From positions 1 through 64,000 of the forward strand of contig CAKOSH010000006.1 of the NCBI GenBank assembly GCA_934102215.1: a stretch of DNA of 64,000 nucleotides, written 5' to 3'. This document shows positions 15,386-23,953 of this stretch, piece after piece. Under the pieces are notes generated by a model that was not told the origin of the DNA, ran no database searches, and saw only the letters and a program-made list of their open reading frames with translations. Each line of letters starts with the position of its first letter. The stretch's first letter is position 1. The stretch is from an uncultured Bacilli bacterium. GTDB taxonomy: Bacteria > Bacillota_I > Bacilli_A > RF39 > UBA660. The position numbers and the translations under genes are program-made.

Positions 15386-17461
15386 TTAATTTGCCTCCTT
15401 AAATTCTATTGATATGTATCCGTTTCCACTTCTATTTCCAGATACATTTTTTAATACTGTTATTGTTCCTGATGTACTATTTAATCCACCTTGTCCTGGT
15501 TTTCCATTTGTTGTGCATGTTTTACAATTACATTCATATGTTGATGCATATGTTTTACATCCACCTCCACATGTTGAACAATTGCAGTCATATGTTGAAG
15601 AATATTTTTTGCATCCACCTCCACATGTTCTACAGTTACAATCGTATTCTGGATAGTAAGATGTACATCCGCCTCCACATTTTTGACAGTTACAGCTATA
15701 TTTTGAAGAATATGTTTTACATCCACCCCCACAAGTTTTACAGTTACAGCTATATTTATTGTAACTACTACATGTGCATCCACAACAATTAGCACTTAAA
15801 CCACCACAATAGCAGTTTGCATTTGGTTGTGAAGAATATGTTGTACATCTATATCCTGTACAACTTCCTGTACAAGTTTGGCAATTGCAACTATAAGTTG
15901 GATTATACGCTGTACATTGTCCTCCACAAGTTTGACAGTTACAATCATATGTTTGTGCATAAGATTTACATCCACCTCCACATGTTGAACAGTTACAATC
16001 ATATGTTGGATAGTATTCTTCGCATCCGCCCCCACATTTTGAACAATTACAATTATATGTTGGGTTATATTCAGTACACTCTCCTCCACAAGTTTGACAG
16101 TTACATTTATATTTATAGTCTATACTATTTGTGCCACCACCGCCATTTGTTCCAGCAAGTCCAGCACCTGAACCAACATTTGCACCGCCAGCACTAGAAC
16201 CAGCGCCACCAGCACCACCAGCAGTTTTATTTTCTGCCATTGCACCACCACCGGCAGCAATTATAATTTTTGTTCCGTTACGTTCAATAGTTGAAGCACC
16301 GCCACCACTTGTATAAGTAGAATTTTTATATCCACCTCCACCATTGTAACCATTTTGTCCTCCAACTTTTACTATAAGTTTTTCACCCTTATTTAACTTT
16401 ACCTCTGCTTCTATATATCCGCCTTTACCGCCGTTAGCGCCTCCACCTTGTGCTCCATAAGCATTTATAGTGTATGTTCCATCAGCAGGTACAACATATT
16501 CATCTTCCACTTCAGTAAATTCATATTCTCTTTTTGTAATATCAAAAAATAATTCACATGTTATATCTTTCTTTATTTCTCTAAAAGTAAGAATACCATT
16601 ATTATAATCATATGTGTAATTACAATTACTATTAACAAGCCCATATCCTAACGTTGGTGTTATTTCAATACTTTTATCTGTTAATGCTTCTACTTCATAT
16701 GATTCACTTTCTTTTGAACCAATTGTTGCATTATTGACTTTAACGTTAACATTGAAAATCTTTTTCCTATATGTAACTTCACATTCTAAATCACTTCTTA
16801 TATTACTTAATTTAAGTTTTCCATTATTATAATTGATATCTACTTTATTATTACATTTAATATCATTTACACTTTTTAATTCATAATATTCATCAGCTTC
16901 AATATTATATTCACTATCAAATGATTCTATTATTTCATTAACTTTGACTTCTTTATTTACTTTCCCATGAATTGCTCTAATTGTAATATTGAATTCAGGT
17001 TTTACAAACATCCACGGTTCATTATGAGTACCCTTTCCGGTAACTAATGTATCTTGTAATATATATTGTGCTGGTTTCATTTCTTCTAATTCTATTTTAG
17101 AAGCTAAATCTGTTATATTATTATTTCTTACATTTACTATATGTACATTATTACTTACTTCTGTGTTTGTCCAATATTTAGAACCTGTAAATAAATATGT
17201 TTCATTATTATAAATTGAAAGTTCTAATTCATATTTACTAATAAATCCAGATTTTTTAAATTGATTATTTTTAGAAAATCCTGTTATATTATATATATAA
17301 GGTAATGTTTCATTTTGATCGATATATAACTTATAATCACTAAATGATGTTATATATTTATTAGCATTATTTATTGAATTAGCATAATTATTTTTTACAG
17401 TAGCTTTAACACTAAAGATTCCTAAAAATATACATATAAATAATAATAATTTCTTTTTCAT
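15386..17461 (-). CDS. Secreted surface protein: InlB-like repeats, Gly-rich domain, ten Cys-rich repeats
   Basis: The 691-residue protein begins with a signal peptide (about 1-20). Residues ~155-325 hold two modules with the pattern of 'bacterial repeat'/InlB B-repeat-like domains (paired Cys, ending in ECEVTYRK or TCELFFD). Residues ~330-445 resemble a glycine-rich domain (PF12810-like: YGAQGGG, VKVGGQNG, AAGGGA). Residues ~449-650 are a Cys-rich insert: ten units of 18 residues with the core CNCxxCGGxC, holding 46 cysteines by my count, broken by a degenerate stretch after unit 5. The tail returns to Gly-rich-domain-like sequence. The insert may bind metal or form disulfide ladders. No anchor motif is seen. 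Confidence 0.8.
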   Translation of the reverse strand: MKKKLLLFICIFLGIFSVKATVKNNYANSINNANKYITSFSDYKLYIDQNETLPYIYNITGFSKNNQFKKSGFISKYELELSIYNNETYLFTGSKYWTNTEVSNNVHIVNVRNNNITDLASKIELEEMKPAQYILQDTLVTGKGTHNEPWMFVKPEFNITIRAIHGKVNKEVKVNEIIESFDSEYNIEADEYYELKSVNDIKCNNKVDINYNNGKLKLSNIRSDLECEVTYRKKIFNVNVKVNNATIGSKESESYEVEALTDKSIEITPTLGYGLVNSNCNYTYDYNNGILTFREIKKDITCELFFDITKREYEFTEVEDEYVVPADGTYTINAYGAQGGGANGGKGGYIEAEVKLNKGEKLIVKVGGQNGYNGGGGYKNSTYTSGGGASTIERNGTKIIIAAGGGAMAENKTAGGAGGAGSSAGGANVGSGAGLAGTNGGGGTNSIDYKYKCNCQTCGGECTEYNPTYNCNCSKCGGGCEEYYPTYDCNCSTCGGGCKSYAQTYDCNCQTCGGQCTAYNPTYSCNCQTCTGSCTGYRCTTYSSQPNANCYCGGLSANCCGCTCSSYNKYSCNCKTCGGGCKTYSSKYSCNCQKCGGGCTSYYPEYDCNCRTCGGGCKKYSSTYDCNCSTCGGGCKTYASTYECNCKTCTTNGKPGQGGLNSTSGTITVLKNVSGNRSGNGYISIEFKEAN
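15508..16117 (-). repeat. 54-bp (18-codon) tandem repeat array encoding CNCxxCGGxC units
   Basis: Within the surface protein gene, ten in-frame units of about 54 bp each encode the pattern Y-x-C-N-C-x-x-C-G-G-x-C followed by six Tyr/Ser/Thr-rich residues. Units 1-5 and 6-10 are separated by a Cys-rich irregular stretch of about 29 codons. The repetitive DNA keeps long open frames in other phases; these are not genes. Boundaries are approximate. Confidence 0.85.
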
Positions 17462-17475
17462 ATTCTTTTCCTTTC

Positions 17476-19176
17476 TTAATTATTATTTAGTATTTTATCT
17501 ATTATTTTTAATACATCACCTGTCTTTACATCTCTACTACTTGTTTCATTTCTAAGTTTAAATTCTACATAATCATCACTAAGTTTTCTACCTACTGTTA
17601 TGCGTATTGGTATACCTAGTAAATCCATATCGTTAAATTTAACACCTACTGATTCTTTTCTATCATCAAGTATAGTATCTATTCCATTTTGAAGTAGTCT
17701 TTCATATAACATTTTTGAATATTTATAACTATCTTTATCATTAATATTTATTACTACTATTGCTACTTTATATGGTGCGATTATAGTCGGCCATATGATA
17801 CCATTTTCATCATGATTTTTTTCTACTATAGCTGAGATAAGTCTATCTATTCCTATACCATATGATCCCATGTGAACATAATTAAATTGATTAGTTTCAT
17901 CTAAATATTTTAGATTATAAATCTTACTATAATTTGTTTCTAATTTAAATATATGTCCTACTTCTATACCATTTATCATTTCACAAGGGCTACCACATTT
18001 AGGACATAGAGACCTATCATTAAATGTTTTTAAGTCAGCATACCTATCAATAGTGAAATCTATTTTAGGATTAGCATTCTTATAATGATAATCTTTTATA
18101 TTAGCTCCACATATTACATTGTGCATATTTTTTACTTCAGCATCTGCAATTACTTTCATAGTTGTTTTAATCGGTCCAATAAATCCTACTTCTGTACCTA
18201 TTTTTTCTAGTTCATATACTGATGGTATTTCTATATTTTTTGTTTTTAATACTCTTTCTAATTTAGAAATATTTAATTCATCACTACCTTTTAAAAGTAT
18301 CATTATGTATTTTGAATCGGCTTTTACTATTATTGATTTTAATATTTTATCATCATCTACGTTAAAGAATTCTTTTAGTTCTTTTACTGTTTTAATACCT
18401 GGAGTGTGTATTTTTCTTAACATTCTAATATCATATGATTTATCTTTTTTATCTTTTATTAAACATGATGCGTCTTCTATATTAGAACTATAAGAACATT
18501 TAGTACATTTGATTACTTTGTTATCACCAAAATCACATACCACTTGAAATTCTTCACTAGATGTTCCTTTCATTGATTCAGGATCACTTTTAACAACTAT
18601 TGTATCTAAATTACATCTTTTAAATATATTTTTAAATGTTTGATACATTTTGTCATAACTTACATCAAGACCACTCATATCAGCATCAAAACTATATGCA
18701 TCAGCCATTAAAAATTCTTTTTTACGAATAAGACCATATTCAGGATGTTCTTCATCTCTAAACTTATTACTCATTTGAAATAATGTAAAATGTAAGTCTT
18801 TATAACTTTGTATTTTATTTCTAACTAGATATGCGAATAATTCTTCATGTGTAGGACATAATGCATATTCTTTATTATTTCTACCTTTTAATGTAAACAT
18901 TTCTTCGTTAAATATTACGTTTCTACCACTATTTTCAAAATATGAATAATCTACTATTGATGGCATTAATACTTCTTCTGCATTAACTTTTTCCATTTCT
19001 TTTCTTATTAAATCTTTTATATTATTTATTACTTTTAGACCCATGGGAAGATAACTATATATACCATTATCATTTTTAAATATCATTCCACTTTTAATTA
19101 GTAATTTTGCTGATATAGTATTTTCATCTTTGGGATATTCTTTTCTTGTTATAAAGAAACCACTAGACATTCTCAT
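17476..19176 (-). CDS. proS: Prolyl-tRNA synthetase, bacterial-type with editing insertion
   Basis: The 566-residue protein is a class II synthetase of the bacterial ProRS type. Motif 1/2 parts (IYSYLPMGLKVINNI, FRDEEHPEYGLIRKKEF) are followed by a YbaK-like insertion at about 230-390, which edits Ala-tRNA-Pro, then GSYGIGIDRL (motif 3, about 440) and an anticodon domain. A Cys pair (CTKCSY and CPKCGSPC) occurs near the insertion. It lies 10 kb from the T-box-controlled archaeal-type ProRS, so the organism carries two forms. No T-box is seen upstream. It starts one base after a pseudopilin gene ends. Confidence 0.93.
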   Translation of the reverse strand: MRMSSGFFITRKEYPKDENTISAKLLIKSGMIFKNDNGIYSYLPMGLKVINNIKDLIRKEMEKVNAEEVLMPSIVDYSYFENSGRNVIFNEEMFTLKGRNNKEYALCPTHEELFAYLVRNKIQSYKDLHFTLFQMSNKFRDEEHPEYGLIRKKEFLMADAYSFDADMSGLDVSYDKMYQTFKNIFKRCNLDTIVVKSDPESMKGTSSEEFQVVCDFGDNKVIKCTKCSYSSNIEDASCLIKDKKDKSYDIRMLRKIHTPGIKTVKELKEFFNVDDDKILKSIIVKADSKYIMILLKGSDELNISKLERVLKTKNIEIPSVYELEKIGTEVGFIGPIKTTMKVIADAEVKNMHNVICGANIKDYHYKNANPKIDFTIDRYADLKTFNDRSLCPKCGSPCEMINGIEVGHIFKLETNYSKIYNLKYLDETNQFNYVHMGSYGIGIDRLISAIVEKNHDENGIIWPTIIAPYKVAIVVININDKDSYKYSKMLYERLLQNGIDTILDDRKESVGVKFNDMDLLGIPIRITVGRKLSDDYVEFKLRNETSSRDVKTGDVLKIIDKILNNN

Positions 19177-19178
19177 AA

Positions 19179-19601
19179 TTATTCCTCCACTATGTATGAT
19201 ATTAGTTTTCTTGTTTTAGGATTGTTATTATCATATCTTACACATACCATTATTGAATTCATACTTTGTTTATTAACTGGATTTTTAAGTTCTGTTTTAC
19301 CGGCTGAATCTCCTTCTAAATATCCTTGATTAATAAGTTCTCTTACTAGAATACATCCACAATCTTTATCACATGATTTTTGAGTTGTGTATTCATTATT
19401 TACATATTGTGGTATTCTTATTAAGTTTTCACGGCCCCATGAAAGACTTGTAGATAGTATTCTATCTATTTTAGCTTCATACAGACTTTTTAATGTGTTT
19501 TTTCTTACTGTATTTACTACTGGTATAAGTATTGTTGCTAGTAAAAGCATTATCGCTATTGATACCATAAGTTCTATTAATGTAAATCCTTTTTTATTCA
19601 T
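19179..19601 (-). CDS. Type IV pilin-like (pseudopilin) protein
   Basis: The 140-residue product has a classic class III prepilin signal: NKKG followed by FTLIELMVSIAIML, cleaved before Phe5 by a prepilin peptidase that also methylates it. The rest is a small globular domain with four Cys (CDKDCGC near residue 72-78 and one near 121). It is divergent from the GspE/PilB-type ATPase gene, suggesting a shared secretion, pilus or competence apparatus. No pilus platform protein or prepilin peptidase lies in the window. Confidence 0.87.
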   Translation of the reverse strand: MNKKGFTLIELMVSIAIMLLLATILIPVVNTVRKNTLKSLYEAKIDRILSTSLSWGRENLIRIPQYVNNEYTTQKSCDKDCGCILVRELINQGYLEGDSAGKTELKNPVNKQSMNSIMVCVRYDNNNPKTRKLISYIVEE

Positions 19602-19665
19602 TTTTATTACCTCTATTATCTATATAAAAGTATAGCAAATTTTTATTTTATTGACAATAATTATA

Positions 19666-19694
19666 TTGAATTATTTAACTATATATTATATAAT
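19666..19694 (+). promoter_or_regulatory. Promoter of the GspE/PilB-type ATPase gene
   Basis: TTGAAT (19666-19671) and TATAAT (19689-19694) are separated by 17 bp. The predicted start is about 20 bp before the ATG at 19719, which is preceded by GAGAGGG. Confidence 0.75.
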
Positions 19695-19718
19695 GTTATT
19701 TAGAATAGAGAGGGATAT

Positions 19719-21182
19719 ATGAAGGAATTTGATTTTGAAAAAATGCCTATTGTTGAAATAGCAAACGAAATCATAATGGATGCTGTTAAAAGAAATGTCA
19801 GTGATATCCATATGGATCCAACTAAAGATGCTATTAGAATTCGTATACGTATTGATGGTATTTTATCAGATTATTCTATGATCCCAGGTCAATATAAAAG
19901 AAATTTAATATCTCGTATAAAAATGATGGCACAAATGAATATTATGGAAACAAGACTTCCACAAGATGGTGCGATTAAAACTAAAATTGGAGATAAGATG
20001 CTTGATCTTCGTGTTTCTTCTCTTCCAACTAATAATGGTGAAAAGGTTGTTATTCGTGTTCTTGATTATTCAAAGAGTTTACAAGGACTTGATACACTTG
20101 GTTTTTCACAGGATAGTTTAAATAAGATTCATAAGATGATAAGTGTTCCAAATGGTATTATACTTGTTACTGGTGCTACTGGTAGTGGTAAATCTACTAC
20201 TGTATACTCTATTCTTCAAAAGATGAATACTGAAGATGTAAACATTATAACTGTTGAAGATCCAATAGAAATGGATATTGCTGGTATTAATCAAGTACAA
20301 GCACAAAGTGAAATTGGACTTACATTTGCTAATGTTTTAAGAAGTATTTTGCGTCAAGACCCTGATGTTATAATGATTGGAGAAATTCGTGATGATGAAA
20401 CTGCTAGAATTGCTGTTCGTGCTTCTATAACAGGTCATAAAGTTTTATCTACAATACACACTAATAACTCACTTAATACTATTGAAAGACTTACTGATAT
20501 GGATGTAGAACGTTACTTACTTGGTTCTGCACTTACTGGAATTATTTCTCAAAAATTAGCAAGACGTTTATGTCCACATTGTAAAGTGCTTAGAAATACT
20601 ACTGATTATGAAAGAAATGTATTTAAGAAAGTAATTCATAAAGATGTAGAACAAATGTATGATGCTAATCCTAATGGATGTGAACATTGCTTTAGAGGAT
20701 TTACTGATAGAATTGCTATACTTGAAGTACTTCTTATGAATGATGAAATAAGAGATGCAATAACTAATAACATGCATAAAGATGAACTTAGAAAACTAGT
20801 TTATAAAAGTGATGTTATTACCCTACTTCAAGATGGACTTACTAAAGTAGTAGATGGTGAAACATCATTTTCAGAAATACTTAAAGTTGTAGACCTTGAT
20901 AATGATTTATCTAATTATGAAGATGATAACTTACAAACAGGTATCAAAGATATAGAAAATCAAGAAATAAATAATCCTATCAATAATATAAATAAATCTG
21001 ATATACAAGAAATAGATACATTTGGTCCTGATGATCATTATGTATCACTTGAACCAGTTAAAACTAATAATAATGAGATAATTGATTACTCATCACTAAT
21101 ACCAAAAGATGAAGAAAATCATAATACAGAAATTCCTCATGATACAGTTAAACCTGGTGAAATAGAATACTTTAACTTTTAG
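19719..21182 (+). CDS. Type II secretion/type IV pilus assembly ATPase (GspE/PilB family)
   Basis: The 487-residue hexameric ATPase would power assembly of a pilus or pseudopilus. It shows the N2 domain signature DIHMDPTK (about 30), Walker A GATGSGKST (152-160), the Asp box VEDPIEM, Walker B ILRQDPDVIMIGEIRD and the His box. A tetracysteine zinc motif (CPHC and CEHC, ~290-325) is typical of the family. The N1 domain is very short, and the last ~95 residues form an Asn/Asp-rich tail. It is divergent from the pseudopilin gene. Confidence 0.93.
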   Translation: MKEFDFEKMPIVEIANEIIMDAVKRNVSDIHMDPTKDAIRIRIRIDGILSDYSMIPGQYKRNLISRIKMMAQMNIMETRLPQDGAIKTKIGDKMLDLRVSSLPTNNGEKVVIRVLDYSKSLQGLDTLGFSQDSLNKIHKMISVPNGIILVTGATGSGKSTTVYSILQKMNTEDVNIITVEDPIEMDIAGINQVQAQSEIGLTFANVLRSILRQDPDVIMIGEIRDDETARIAVRASITGHKVLSTIHTNNSLNTIERLTDMDVERYLLGSALTGIISQKLARRLCPHCKVLRNTTDYERNVFKKVIHKDVEQMYDANPNGCEHCFRGFTDRIAILEVLLMNDEIRDAITNNMHKDELRKLVYKSDVITLLQDGLTKVVDGETSFSEILKVVDLDNDLSNYEDDNLQTGIKDIENQEINNPINNINKSDIQEIDTFGPDDHYVSLEPVKTNNNEIIDYSSLIPKDEENHNTEIPHDTVKPGEIEYFNF

Positions 21183-21205
21183 AAACTTTAATTAGTTTCT
21201 TTTTT
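21181..21205 (+). terminator. Terminator of the pilus ATPase gene
   Basis: AGAAACT and AGTTTCT (21181-21187, 21194-21200) form a 7-bp stem followed by TTTTT, starting at the stop codon. Confidence 0.75.
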
Positions 21206-21217
21206 ATATTGTTGCTT

Positions 21218-21263
21218 GTTACTTTTTTAATTAAAATATTTAAAAAATAATTAAAAAAGTAAC
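21218..21263. repeat. Perfect 15-bp inverted repeat
   Basis: GTTACTTTTTTAATT (21218-21232) is exactly complementary to 21249-21263, with a 16-bp AT-only loop. It lies between the ATPase terminator and the 3' end of the convergent gene at 21313. Because of the T and A runs in the arms it may act as a weak bidirectional terminator, or it may be a small mobile-element scar. Confidence 0.6.
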
Positions 21264-21312
21264 ATAAGTGATTTATTATATCAACAAACGTAAAATAAAA
21301 TTCTTTTGAGTG

Positions 21313-21981
21313 CTATTCATAATATGAATTAATATATTCAAGAGAGTCACGTAAATTAGAAAAATTTATTTCTTTCTTTTTCTTGAATAAAGCAATCATT
21401 TTATAGTTTTTATCAAAAAATAAATCCATAAATATAGAATCTTTTGGTTTGTTTTTATAATATTTGTATTTTAATCCATTATTATTATAAATAAGTAAAT
21501 AATTGTATTTTGATATAAGAAAGTCATAAGCAATTTTACTAAATTCTTCTTCATATTTTAAAGTCCAATCTTCATTCTTTTCTTCTATATATTCTTTTTT
21601 CTTCTTATATATATATTTTAATATTAATTTATTATCTATTATTTCATATTCATAATCAGGGCCAAAATTTGGAATATCACTATTATCAATAAAGAACATT
21701 TCTATATCAGTATAAGTTAGTTTATCATTAATAGCATTCTTTAATATTTTAAGTTCATGACTATTAATATTTGTTATATCAAATATTATTTCATCTTCTT
21801 CATATTTTATTACATTTACACATATTGTTTCTACTTTCTGTGTTTTAGAGTTTTCAATATCTATATATGATGCCACTATATCACTTCCTAAATATAATTT
21901 ATATTCTTTATCTAATATTGTCAATAATATAAGTTTCGATGAATATAATTTATGGGTGAATTTATGTTTCAAAGTAAGCAA
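21313..21981 (-). CDS. Protein of unknown function, start uncertain
   Basis: The product (222 residues if a TTG at 21981 is used) is Tyr/Asp/Lys-rich with no membrane segment or known domain; it appears as a beta-rich region followed by a helical end. The TTG start would make the gene overlap the divergent class B PBP by 18 bp and has no clear ribosome site. A GTG at 21876, with AGGA about nine bases upstream, gives a 187-residue protein without overlap and may be the true start. Function unknown. Confidence 0.55.
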   Translation of the reverse strand: MLTLKHKFTHKLYSSKLILLTILDKEYKLYLGSDIVASYIDIENSKTQKVETICVNVIKYEEDEIIFDITNINSHELKILKNAINDKLTYTDIEMFFIDNSDIPNFGPDYEYEIIDNKLILKYIYKKKKEYIEEKNEDWTLKYEEEFSKIAYDFLISKYNYLLIYNNNGLKYKYYKNKPKDSIFMDLFFDKNYKMIALFKKKKEINFSNLRDSLEYINSYYE

Positions 21982-23853
21982 AATAATAGAATTAAATATA
22001 TGTTTTTGATATGTATATTAATATTTATATTTGTTATTGTTAAGGTGTTTTATATACAGGTTATTGAGTATAAGAAACTTAACAATCTCGCTAATGAACT
22101 ATGGAGTCGTGATTTAACAGTACAGGCTGATAGAGGTAAAATACTTGATAGAAATGGTAAAGTTATAGTAGATAATGTTACTACTGTTGGACTTTATCTT
22201 GTACCAAATCAAATTATTAATAAAGAAGAAGTAAGTAAGACACTTGCTAGTATACTTGAAGTTAGTTATGAAGAAATGTATAAACATGTTACTAAAAAGA
22301 CTTCTATTGAAAGAGTACACCCTGAAGGAAGAAATATTAGTCATGAAAAGGCTGACTTAATTAGTTCTTATAATTATGAAGGAGTTTATCTTTTAAAAGA
22401 AAGTAAGAGAGATTATAAATATGGTAATATTTTATCTCATGTTATTGGGTATACTGGTATTGATAATCAAGGGCTTAGTGGTATTGAGCTTAAATATGAT
22501 AAGATTCTTACTGGTAAAAATGGTAATATTAAATATTATAGTGATGGTAAAGGTAAAAGACTTTCTTTACCTGAAACATATGTATCCCCTACTTCTGGTA
22601 GTGATGTAACATTAACTATTGATTTAGATATTCAACTTTCTCTTGAAAATGAACTAATGAATGCATATAAAAAATATGATGCTGAAGGTGCGATTGGTAT
22701 TGTTATGAATCCAAAGTCTGGTGAAATACTTGCGATAAGTAGTATTCCATCATTTGATCCGGCAAACTATAAAAATTATAGTAGTGAAATTATTAATAGA
22801 AATTTAGCAATATGGTCTAACTTTGAACCAGGAAGTACTTTTAAAATTGTGACACTCGCATCAGCCATTAACGAAGGGAAAGTTGATATATTTAAAGAAC
22901 ACTTCTATGATAGTGGAAGTATAAAAGTAGCGAACTCTACTCTACACTGCTGGAAAAGAAAAGGTCATGGAGATGAAACATTTATACAAGTTGTTGAAAA
23001 CTCTTGTAACCCTGGATTTGTTAACTTAGGTCAAAGACTTGGGAAAGAAACGTTATTTAAATATATTACTGAACTTGGATTTGGTAAAAAAACTGGTATT
23101 GATTTAAATGGTGAAGCAACTGGAATATTATTTAATCTTGATAAAGTTGGTCCTGTTGAACTTGCAACTACTGCGTTTGGTCAAGGAATAAGTGTTACAG
23201 CATTACAACAAGTTACAGCTGTTAGTGCAATCGTAAATGGTGGTACTCTTTATACTCCATATATTGTTTCAAGTGTCGGGGATGATTCAAAAAGTCCAGT
23301 TATTAAAAAAGAAAACATAATTACTAAAGAGACAAGTGATGTTGTTAAGTATGCTCTTGAAAGTGTTGTTGCGAATGGTAGTGGTAGAAATGCTTATATT
23401 GAAAATTATAGAATCGGTGGTAAAACAGGTACAGCTCAAAAAGTCGGTAGTGATGGACGTTATATGCAAGGAAACTATGTTCTTTCATTTATTGGTTTTA
23501 TGCCTGCTGATAACCCTGATTATGTTATGTATATAGCAATAGATCACGCTAAAGGTGTTACACAGTATGGTGGTGTTGTAAGTGCTCCTATTGCTAGAAA
23601 TGTATTTAAAGATATAATTTCTATTCATGATATAAAAGAAGATACAAAAGGTATTCCTAAATCATATAGATGGGATGATGTTGTTTATAAAATGATACCA
23701 GATGTTATTGGTAAAACTAAAAAAGAAGCAAAGAAAATGCTTCAAGGGTTCAACGTAGAATTTACAGGTGATGGTGATAACGTTATAGATACAAGTCCAG
23801 ATGTTAACTCTCGTGTTAAAGAAGGTTCTACTGTTAAAGTGCTTTTGAATTAG
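21964..23853 (+). CDS. Class B penicillin-binding protein (SpoVD/FtsI-like) with PASTA domain
   Basis: The ~629-residue protein crosslinks peptidoglycan. It has an N-terminal membrane anchor (about 10-30), a PBP dimerisation domain (RGKILDRNGKVI near 58), a transpeptidase domain with active-site S291-T-F-K294, S347-C-N349 and K487-T-G-T, and one C-terminal PASTA domain (PDVIGKTKKEAKKML). The ATG at 21964 is preferred because GGTGA precedes it; an ATG at 21952 has no site. Single-PASTA class B PBPs are like SpoVD or PBP2x. It stands alone rather than in an mra/mur cluster. Confidence 0.92.
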   Translation: MFQSKQNNRIKYMFLICILIFIFVIVKVFYIQVIEYKKLNNLANELWSRDLTVQADRGKILDRNGKVIVDNVTTVGLYLVPNQIINKEEVSKTLASILEVSYEEMYKHVTKKTSIERVHPEGRNISHEKADLISSYNYEGVYLLKESKRDYKYGNILSHVIGYTGIDNQGLSGIELKYDKILTGKNGNIKYYSDGKGKRLSLPETYVSPTSGSDVTLTIDLDIQLSLENELMNAYKKYDAEGAIGIVMNPKSGEILAISSIPSFDPANYKNYSSEIINRNLAIWSNFEPGSTFKIVTLASAINEGKVDIFKEHFYDSGSIKVANSTLHCWKRKGHGDETFIQVVENSCNPGFVNLGQRLGKETLFKYITELGFGKKTGIDLNGEATGILFNLDKVGPVELATTAFGQGISVTALQQVTAVSAIVNGGTLYTPYIVSSVGDDSKSPVIKKENIITKETSDVVKYALESVVANGSGRNAYIENYRIGGKTGTAQKVGSDGRYMQGNYVLSFIGFMPADNPDYVMYIAIDHAKGVTQYGGVVSAPIARNVFKDIISIHDIKEDTKGIPKSYRWDDVVYKMIPDVIGKTKKEAKKMLQGFNVEFTGDGDNVIDTSPDVNSRVKEGSTVKVLLN

Positions 23854-23953
23854 TTTTTATGTTTGATATTTCTTGTATATTGATTGTAATTTTAGATTGT
23901 TTTTTGTTATAATATGAGTGTAAATTTAACTATATGAAGGGAGATGTTTTGTA

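Noticed and set aside
15508..16117. CRISPR-like regular repeats
   Set aside because: The repeats are contiguous, in frame and diverged, with no spacers; they encode protein.
15409..16316. Several long open frames on both strands across the Cys-rich repeat region
   Set aside because: They follow the 54-bp periodicity of the real gene, lack ribosome sites and give biased nonsense proteins.
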